Shown piece after piece: positions 58,196-64,000 of a stretch of DNA of 64,000 nt. The notes beneath the pieces were generated by a model. That model saw only the letters and a list, made by a program, of their open reading frames with translations. It had not been told where the DNA came from and ran no database searches. The DNA is from Pseudoalteromonas sp. (lineage in GTDB: Bacteria > Pseudomonadota > Gammaproteobacteria > Enterobacterales > Alteromonadaceae): the NCBI RefSeq assembly GCF_018402495.1, contig NZ_JAGYIU010000001.1, positions 558,001 through 622,000 of the forward strand. Direction: 5' to 3'. Each line of letters opens with the position of its first letter. The first letter of the stretch is position 1. The translations under genes and the position numbers were made by a program.

Positions 58196-59115
58196 ATACC
58201 ATAAGTAAATTGTGCTGCAGCGCTATACTGTTCATGGTCGGTGAAACGGCAATTGCTGGTTGTGTCGTTGGAGGAAACAGCAATCAAAATTTAGGTTCGT
58301 TTAGTTCAAACTCAGTATCAATAGGGGTGATCGAAACATCATTTAGCTCTGACTTTGCCTGTTCAGGCTTTGTTAATTTGTTAGACTACAGTAAAATTGA
58401 TGCCACTTTAGTGGGTGCTAATTTTCAATTGAACTCAACAAGTGGAGACTCAATCCCTTATACCCTTTATACCTCGCCAGAACGTACTGATCCATTTACT
58501 CTAAATGAGACCGTTAGCTTCGGCTCATTTAATTTATTGGACCTGTTAGGACTATTTGGCGATGATGGTACTATCCCAATTTATTTATCAACTGCTACAG
58601 CAAATGTCGGTGTTGGTTCATATAGTGATTCGATTACTATTTTTTGGCAATGGGATTATTGTTCAGGCATTGGTTTACTTGGTATTTGCCTTGGACGCGA
58701 TAAAGGTTCTTCGAGTGTAATTATTAATATACAACTCGATGTAACAGCTAGCTGTAGTGTGAAGACATCAGATGTTTCTTTAGGTATGGTGTCTTATTTA
58801 GGTGATATCCACAGTGCTATTTTACCTTTTGATGTAAACTGTACAAAACAGCTTAGTTATCAGTACTTTGTTGACGGAGGCGATAATTTTATTAATGGAA
58901 GTCGAAACATGGCTCTTAACGGTGAAAACATTGCTTATAAGATCTCTACTACTGATGGGAATACTCTTATTGGTCCAGATGTTGGCGCTAGTGTTGCCGG
59001 AGTTGGTATTGGTAATAACCAAGCATTTCAATTTTTAGTGGAAACATTGGTAGATGATAGATTCCCAGTCCCAGGGTTATATAAAGATCGTGTGAGAATA
59101 ATAGTGGAGTTTTGA
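58192..59115 (+). CDS. Two-domain tip adhesin-like subunit (CsuE-like)
   Basis: A 307-residue precursor with a signal peptide (ending near ETAIAG) and two successive SCPU-type domains: residues about 22-175 (SDFACSGFVNLLDYSKID, SIPYTLYTSPERTDPF) and about 180-307 (LDVTASCSVKTSDVSLGMVS, GLYKDRVRIIVEF). Csu tip proteins have this two-domain plan, the first domain lacking a donor strand and binding surfaces. It overlaps the usher by 4 bp and ends the operon. No terminator is obvious. Confidence 0.85.
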   Translation: MNTISKLCCSAILFMVGETAIAGCVVGGNSNQNLGSFSSNSVSIGVIETSFSSDFACSGFVNLLDYSKIDATLVGANFQLNSTSGDSIPYTLYTSPERTDPFTLNETVSFGSFNLLDLLGLFGDDGTIPIYLSTATANVGVGSYSDSITIFWQWDYCSGIGLLGICLGRDKGSSSVIINIQLDVTASCSVKTSDVSLGMVSYLGDIHSAILPFDVNCTKQLSYQYFVDGGDNFINGSRNMALNGENIAYKISTTDGNTLIGPDVGASVAGVGIGNNQAFQFLVETLVDDRFPVPGLYKDRVRIIVEF

Positions 59116-60010
59116 TAAAAAAGTTCCTGAATATAAGTTACCAATAGATTACAATGAATATATCAATCTTTTGTCGAATTCTTACATAATAAGGTTTGCA
59201 TTGAGTTACATTTTTTGTTTTTCGATATTCACTAACTCACGCCATTTGCTAATATTGTTAATGCATGTTTTGAAAAGACCTATATGATATATATTAGCAT
59301 AAATAATAAAGAATAACTTAATTATCAATGGCTTAAAGGGGTGGTTAATTAATAATAATGAAGTGAAAATTGCAACGTTTAACCTGTTTAACTACCTTGA
59401 GCCACCTAATGCTTACTACGAATTTGAACGTATTTATACCGCAGAGCAGTGGGCTAAAAAACAGCGATGGATTGTTGATTACCTAGCAGAGCATCAGCCA
59501 GATGTGATTGGTTTTCAAGAGGTATTTAGCATTGATTCGCTTAAAAAATTATTAAAAGAGCAAGGCTATGCATACTTTGCCGTGGTAGATGAGGCCCAGG
59601 TAATCGACAACTTTATTTACAAACGCCCTGTAGTAGCGCTTGCTGCTAAATACCCCATCGTTGAAGTGACAAGTGTTGAGCACGACCATGAGCTTGCCAG
59701 CACCCTTGGTTTAACTGAGGATTTTACATTTAGCCGAAAGGTGCTTAGAGCTACAATAACCTTACCGCATATCGGCAACACGGATTGTTATGTGGTGCAT
59801 TTTAAGTCTAAGCGCTCAATGATAGAGCTTGATGAGCAAAACAAAGACCTCACACCCGAAAAAAATATTATCGAGCTATTAAAAGCCGATATAGCTGGGA
59901 GTTGGGGCTCAACTATTCAGCGCGGCAGCGAAGCTACATTACTGATGATAGACATCATTGCACGCCGCGAATCTACACAAAACCCAATGATTTTAATGGG
60001 CGATTTTAAT

Positions 60011-60624
60011 TTTCAGCCCCTAAACCACCTACTTCAGTAGGTGGTTATCATCAAATAGGCTTTGCCTGTAAAAAGTACTCATGTTAATTCCTAGGTTGAT
60101 TTTTAGCGAAGTCACAAAAGGAAAAAACATGAGTAGATACGAGAAAGCATCGCATGTGTATTGGCGATGTCAATATCATATAGTTTGGACACCGAAATAT
60201 AGATTTAGGATCCTTAAAAACAAAGTAGGCAGGGATGTATACAGATGCATTCAGGTCTATTGTGAACAGCTTGGGTGCAAAGTTGTTGAGCTGAATGTAC
60301 AAATAGATCACGTACACTTAGTAGTAAAAGTGCCACCAAAGCTGTCAATTTCAAAATTAATGGGGGCATTGAAAGGTAAAATAGCGTTAAAAATGTTTAG
60401 TAAATATCCGTACTTAAGAAAGAATAAGTTATGGGGTAATCATTTTTGGCAGCGAGGGTATTTTGTTGACACGGTAGGCATAAATGAAGAAGTAATACGG
60501 AGATATGTCAGGCATCAGCAGAAAGAAGAGAGACAAGAGCAAGCTCAGTTAACACTGGAGTAAACAACGCCCCCTTTTAGGGGGCTAATTCAAAGCCACC
60601 TTCTTTAGAAGGTGGATCTTTTAC
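60011..60624 (+). mobile_element. IS200/IS605-family element, about 614 bp
   Basis: The element carries only tnpA. It has a left-end hairpin AACCACCTAC/GTAGGTGGTT (60023-60046) and a right-end hairpin CCACCTTC/GAAGGTGG (60596-60615), with no terminal inverted repeats and no target duplication, as expected for single-strand transposition. A G+C-rich hairpin GCCCCC/GGGGGC (60569-60585) follows tnpA as a probable terminator. The boundaries are set by restoring the interrupted reading frame and could shift by a few bases; the right end is TTTTAC. Confidence 0.88.
60129..60563 (+). CDS. tnpA: IS200-type Y1 transposase TnpA
   Basis: A 144-residue HUH single-strand transposase. It begins MSRYEKASHVYWRCQYHIVW and has WTPKYRFRIL, the HUH motif in IDHVHLVVKV near residues 60-69, LWGNHFWQRGYFVDTVG near 100, and the nucleophilic tyrosine in VIRRYVRHQQ near 127. 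The ATG at 60129 is chosen because AAAGG stands 7-10 nt upstream and the N-terminus matches the family; the frame is open further upstream. Length is normal and it looks intact. No tnpB accompanies it. Confidence 0.95.
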   Translation: MSRYEKASHVYWRCQYHIVWTPKYRFRILKNKVGRDVYRCIQVYCEQLGCKVVELNVQIDHVHLVVKVPPKLSISKLMGALKGKIALKMFSKYPYLRKNKLWGNHFWQRGYFVDTVGINEEVIRRYVRHQQKEERQEQAQLTLE

Positions 60625-61011
60625 AATAACTTAGCCGATGGTGTATTAAGTCATTTACTAACGAATACACTTCGATTTGCTCCGGCTTTTGATTGCAAAA
60701 ACTACCTTGCCAAATATTGTTTGAATGATGCATGGCATTTATTCAAAAGGTTGCAATTAAACTTGGTTAGTCAAGATGATGAAAATACAATGGATTTAAA
60801 ACGTAAGCCTACTCATTATTTTGGCGCGAGCAGTGCAGTGCTTGACTATATTTTACTATCTTGCGAGTTTGATCCACGTTACGATGACAGCTTTTTTGAG
60901 GTGAGCCATTACCATACTTATGATCGCCATTTAATTAACCCTGAATTTGAGCGTGATGATTTAAGTACTGATCACGCCGTGATCTTGATTACTTTATCAT
61001 TAAGGTCGTAA

Positions 61012-61369
61012 CGTGTTTTGTTACTAGGCATTGTCAGCTGCTGGCATAATTAATATCGAGTCGCTCAATAGGTGTCTTGATGTACTTCCCTTTTTTTATT
61101 CTCGTGTTTTAAGGTTAGTGTATTAACCTTAGAGTTGTTGACCTTTTTGGATTACAATTTGTTCAAACTAGGGGCGGTTTAATCGCCCCTAGGCAGAACC
61201 CGAAGGGCAACGCCTGTTTGGCATTGATGCTGCGTTACCGCCTATTTATGAGGAACAACCACACTACATAGGCTCTGCTTTGCCTAAATACCAAACAGGC
61301 TGCTGCAAATTTAACCTTGAAAGGTCAATAGACCCTAGTTAATGGCCTAAAAATAAGGGGAAGGAAATA
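61012..61369. repeat. Structured non-coding region, possible MITE-like element
   Basis: No gene is seen in 358 bp. Several inverted pairs are nested around one centre: TTGACCTTT (61138-61146) with AAAGGTCAA (61320-61328), AACTAGGG (61166-61173) with CCCTAGTT (61333-61340), and GCCTGTTTGG (61212-61221) with CCAAACAGGC (61291-61300). Short local hairpins include GGGGCG/CGCCCC (61171-61189) and AAGGTTA/TAACCTT (61111-61130). The layout suggests a mobile or RNA-structured element. Confidence 0.5.
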
Positions 61370-62380
61370 CTAACCAAATAGCTTTCTTCTGACTACTTTT
61401 CTGTATTCGCTTGGGGTTTGGCTCAATACCTTTTTAAACACACGAGTTAAGTGTCCTTGATCGTTATAGCCAACTTCTAACGCCACTTCTTGAATTGATA
61501 AATTCGATGAAGCTAATAATTCTTTAGCGCCTTCTACGCGCAACTGCTGCCAATATTCTATGGGGCTTTGATTGGTTGCCGCCTTAAAGCGACGGGTAAA
61601 GGTTCTGTAGCTTAAGCTAAATTGTGCTGCGACTTCTTGTAAATTGAGTTCACTCGACAAATTAGTTTTTAGCCAAAATTGAATTTGTGCAATAAGTTCA
61701 TCAGCATGTCGGTTAACGGCTCCTTCTAAATAGCGTTGGTCTTCGTAGGGTTTACGTATTTCATGAGAAAAGTTGCGCTCTACATGTTGCGCAGCTTCTT
61801 TACCATAGTATTGACTAATAATATGCACAATTACGTCAGCTAAGGCGTTTAAACTGGCTACGGTATAGATACGCTCAGATTGAGTGATAAAAAAATCGGG
61901 TTTTAAGCTGACGTTTGGGTAATCTTGTGAAAATTGCCTAGCGTAATGCCAATGCGTGGTTGCAGGGTGCCCATCGAGCAAACTGGCTTCTGCTAGTAAA
62001 CAGTTGCCGGTACCAACCCCAATAATATGGCTTCCCATGGTAAAACTCTCATTAAGCCAGTTAACTATTAGTTGATTCGATTTAACAACCGGGCGGGGAT
62101 TACGCCAAATACCGGGTACGATAATTAAATCGCAATAAGGGGCATGATCACTGCTGCAATCAGGCACGATGGCTAAACCTGTTCTGGTTGTAATAGGAGC
62201 CATGTTTTTTGCAATTAAATGGATATTCAGTGCTCTGAAGTTTTTTTTACTAGTATGCCCCTTGTCAAACGCTTCACCTGCTCTGAGCATTTCAATTGGC
62301 AGGGTTAAACTCGTTACCAGCAGGTGTGAGTAAACAGCAATGGCGATATTTAACGGTGGGGGTGTTTGATTTTTGTCCAT
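61370..62380 (-). CDS. GlxA-type AraC-family transcriptional regulator
   Basis: A 336-residue regulator with an N-terminal DJ-1/PfpI-like domain (about 10-190; IAVYSHLLVTSLTLPIEMLR, GVGTGNCLLAEASLLDG near 121) and a C-terminal AraC double HTH (about 230-330; NLQEVAAQFSLSYRTFTRRF and VALEVGYNDQGHLTRVFKKV). Such regulators often control nearby catabolic or synthesis genes. It is divergent from the ketosynthase gene with 128 bp between the starts, so regulation of that gene is a fair inference. The effector is unknown. Confidence 0.88.
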   Translation of the reverse strand: MDKNQTPPPLNIAIAVYSHLLVTSLTLPIEMLRAGEAFDKGHTSKKNFRALNIHLIAKNMAPITTRTGLAIVPDCSSDHAPYCDLIIVPGIWRNPRPVVKSNQLIVNWLNESFTMGSHIIGVGTGNCLLAEASLLDGHPATTHWHYARQFSQDYPNVSLKPDFFITQSERIYTVASLNALADVIVHIISQYYGKEAAQHVERNFSHEIRKPYEDQRYLEGAVNRHADELIAQIQFWLKTNLSSELNLQEVAAQFSLSYRTFTRRFKAATNQSPIEYWQQLRVEGAKELLASSNLSIQEVALEVGYNDQGHLTRVFKKVLSQTPSEYRKVVRRKLFG

Positions 62381-62508
62381 TTCAATGCTCCGACCAGTTA
62401 AATGTGGCCTTTTATGCTTAATATTTGGCTATTAAAGCACAAAGCTATGTGGGTAATCCAATTAAACTGAGGTCATATTGTTGTAACACGTTTTTTAAAA
62501 GGTAAATT

Positions 62509-64000
62509 ATGACCGCATTACCCGTCATTGTAGGTATGGGAGGCATTAATGCCGCTGGCCGTACGTCTTTTCATCAAGGTTATCGTCGTATCGTGTTAGA
62601 TAGCTTAGCGTCACAAGCGCGACAAGAGACATTTTTAGGCCTTGCCACATTAATGAATTTAGTCAGTGTTGTGAATGGGCAACTTCAAGACATGCAAGGC
62701 AATCATGTTGAGCAAAGCGACATTGAAGCACGCTTTGGTGAGCAAATTATTGCAGGTACATTGATTCGTAAAATTGAAAAACAACACTTTGATGTTGATG
62801 CCACACCTTGGCAGCAAAAAATGACCTTAACCGCGTCTGATGAAAACGCGATTGTGTTTGTAACACGCAGTCGTGATTTACCTTCGCCAGTACCTGAAAG
62901 TTGGCACGTAGAAGCGCTTGATAATAAAAAAGTGAAAGTAACTATTGCTGCTGAGCTTAGCGTAAAGCACGATTCTACTCGCGACAACCCAATAAAGTCA
63001 GCAGGGCAATTTCCTACCGGGTTTGATCCGTCAATAATGTACAATAGCCGCTACCAGCCTCGCGGTTTACAAGCGACCATATTTGCTGCCACCGATGCAA
63101 TTAAATCAACAGGGCTTGATTGGCAACACATTATGAATAGCGTAGAGCCTGATAAAATTGGTACCTATTCAGCATCGGTTATTGGCCAAATGGATGATAA
63201 AGGCTTAGGTGGTTTAGTTAAGGCTCGCCAGCAGGGCGATCGTGTCAGCACTAAACAGCTTGCACTGGGTTTAAATACAATGTCGACCGATTTTATTAAC
63301 GCCTATGTGACCGGTAATGTGGGGACTACTTTTTCAACTTCAGGCGCATGTGCCACCTTTTTATATAATTTACGCGCAGCGGTAAACGATATTCAAGCAG
63401 GGCGTACACGCGTTGCAATTGTGGCAAGTGTAGAGTGTGCTATTACCCCTGAAGTGGTTGAAGGTTTTGGCAATATGAGTGCGCTGGCTAATATTGAAGG
63501 TTTGCGCCGCTTAGATAATTTAAGTAATGACGATGAACCTGATTATCGTAGAAGCAGCCGCCCATTTGGGGAAAATTGTGGCTTTACTTTAGGTGAGGGC
63601 GCACAAGTTGCTATTTTAATGGATGATGGGCTGGCACTTGAACTTGGTGCAGACATTATGGGCTGCGTGCCTGATGTATTTGTTAACGCCGATGGAGTAA
63701 AAAAATCAATTACCTCACCTGGGCCTGGTAACTATATAACCATGGCGAAATCGGTTGCACTTGCTAGTAGTTTGTTAGGAAAAGAGGCACTGCAACAGCG
63801 TAGCTTTATTTTAGCCCATGGCTCAAGCACACCACAAAACCGTGTTACTGAATCATTAATTTATCATAAAGTAGCGCAATCGTTTGCTATTAATAGCTGG
63901 AAAGTAACCGCCCCTAAAGCCTATGTTGGCCATACTATAGCACCTGCCAGTGGCGACCAGCTTGCCATCGCCTTAGGTGTATTTAGCCACAATATCATGC
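62509..64000 (+). CDS. Beta-ketoacyl synthase, 3' end cut by window
   Basis: The frame is open to the right edge (497 codons seen). It is a thiolase-fold condensing enzyme: the nucleophile cysteine lies in FSTSGACATFLYN near residue 280, and the two histidines in LAHGSSTPQNRVTE near 436 and KAYVGHTIAPASG near 473, completing the Cys-His-His triad. An ATG with AAAAGG 6-10 nt upstream begins MTALPVIVGMGGINAAGRTS. The N-terminal region before the nucleophile is longer than in FabB or FabF, so it is a distinct ketosynthase, possibly for a specialised lipid. Only the AraC-type regulator is adjacent. Confidence 0.85.
   Translation, partial: MTALPVIVGMGGINAAGRTSFHQGYRRIVLDSLASQARQETFLGLATLMNLVSVVNGQLQDMQGNHVEQSDIEARFGEQIIAGTLIRKIEKQHFDVDATPWQQKMTLTASDENAIVFVTRSRDLPSPVPESWHVEALDNKKVKVTIAAELSVKHDSTRDNPIKSAGQFPTGFDPSIMYNSRYQPRGLQATIFAATDAIKSTGLDWQHIMNSVEPDKIGTYSASVIGQMDDKGLGGLVKARQQGDRVSTKQLALGLNTMSTDFINAYVTGNVGTTFSTSGACATFLYNLRAAVNDIQAGRTRVAIVASVECAITPEVVEGFGNMSALANIEGLRRLDNLSNDDEPDYRRSSRPFGENCGFTLGEGAQVAILMDDGLALELGADIMGCVPDVFVNADGVKKSITSPGPGNYITMAKSVALASSLLGKEALQQRSFILAHGSSTPQNRVTESLIYHKVAQSFAINSWKVTAPKAYVGHTIAPASGDQLAIALGVFSHNIM

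Larger units (their letters stand above)
59363..61011 (+). pseudogene. Endonuclease/exonuclease/phosphatase gene split by an IS
   Basis: The 5' part (59363-60010, GTG start) and the 3' part (60625-61011) join in frame across the insertion to give 344 residues with all family motifs: ATFNLFNY, DVIGFQEVF near residue 52, MGDFN near 212 just before the break, and STDHAVIL near the C-terminus. The break falls directly after GDFN, and the resumed frame reads NNLADGVLSHLL. As it stands the protein stops inside the IS and loses the DH catalytic end, so it is probably inactive. Other members of the family hydrolyse nucleic acids or phosphoesters; the substrate is unknown. Confidence 0.88.

Noticed and set aside
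60721-61011. Separate small gene after the IS200-type element
   Set aside because: It is in frame with, and completes, the interrupted endonuclease/exonuclease/phosphatase gene and has no start signal of its own.

Overview
This window looks like a chromosome segment of a marine gammaproteobacterium, most likely Pseudoalteromonas or a close Alteromonadales relative. The taxon is inferred from family resemblance, not from a search. Supporting signs are the AcnD/PrpF type of methylcitrate locus, a monomeric NADP isocitrate dehydrogenase, A+T-rich DNA, and a gene order that keeps the enterobacterial backbone cspD-clpS-clpA / infA / aat / trxB / lrp-ftsK-lolA-rarA-serS, with acnB, pssA, ald and crcB set into it.

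Layout. 1-3.4 kb: the 3' part of a PhoD-like phosphatase and rsmF. 3.4-10.5 kb: a propionate (2-methylcitrate) operon, gntR-prpB-prpC-acnD-prpF, whose promoter region carries three TGTCGACA palindromes. 10.6-14.8 kb: a PAS-PAS-GGDEF cyclase, two periplasmic solute-binding-like proteins and a coiled-coil protein. 14.9-17.6 kb: a dense repeat zone. It holds a REP-associated tyrosine transposase (RAYT) inside modular REP arrays, followed by two tRNA-Val(GAC) genes (minus strand), each trailed by a tandem array of tRNA-derived repeats. 17.7-26.4 kb: housekeeping and uncharacterised genes (DUF3080-like lipoprotein, MATE pump, riboflavin synthase, kinase-like protein, DUF445, paired amidohydrolases). 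26.4-27.9 kb: an intact IS4-group element inside the amidohydrolase terminator. 28-49.7 kb: central metabolism, the N-degron protease genes and the conserved lrp-ftsK-lolA-rarA-crcB-serS block. 50-53 kb: a PQQ sugar dehydrogenase, a small membrane protein and an atypical Nramp homologue. 53.6-59.1 kb: an archaic (Csu-type) chaperone-usher pilus operon. 59.3-61 kb: an endonuclease/exonuclease/phosphatase-family gene split by an IS200-type element. 61.4-64 kb: an AraC/GlxA regulator divergent from a ketosynthase that runs off the window.

How the genes work together. prpB, prpC, acnD and prpF give the methylcitrate cycle from propionyl-CoA to pyruvate and succinate; icd and acnB feed the TCA cycle nearby. 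ClpS, ClpA, Aat and Bpt are adaptor, unfoldase and the two aminoacyl-transferases of the bacterial N-degron pathway. Lrp is divergent from alanine dehydrogenase, a plausible target. The pilus genes encode two small subunits, a chaperone, an usher and a two-domain tip protein.

The most unusual material is the 14.9-17.6 kb repeat zone: an 18-bp/REP core/31-bp module system around a RAYT, abutting tRNA-Val genes followed by 88-bp and 104-bp repeats. Each of those repeats carries the 3' half of the tRNA including CCA.
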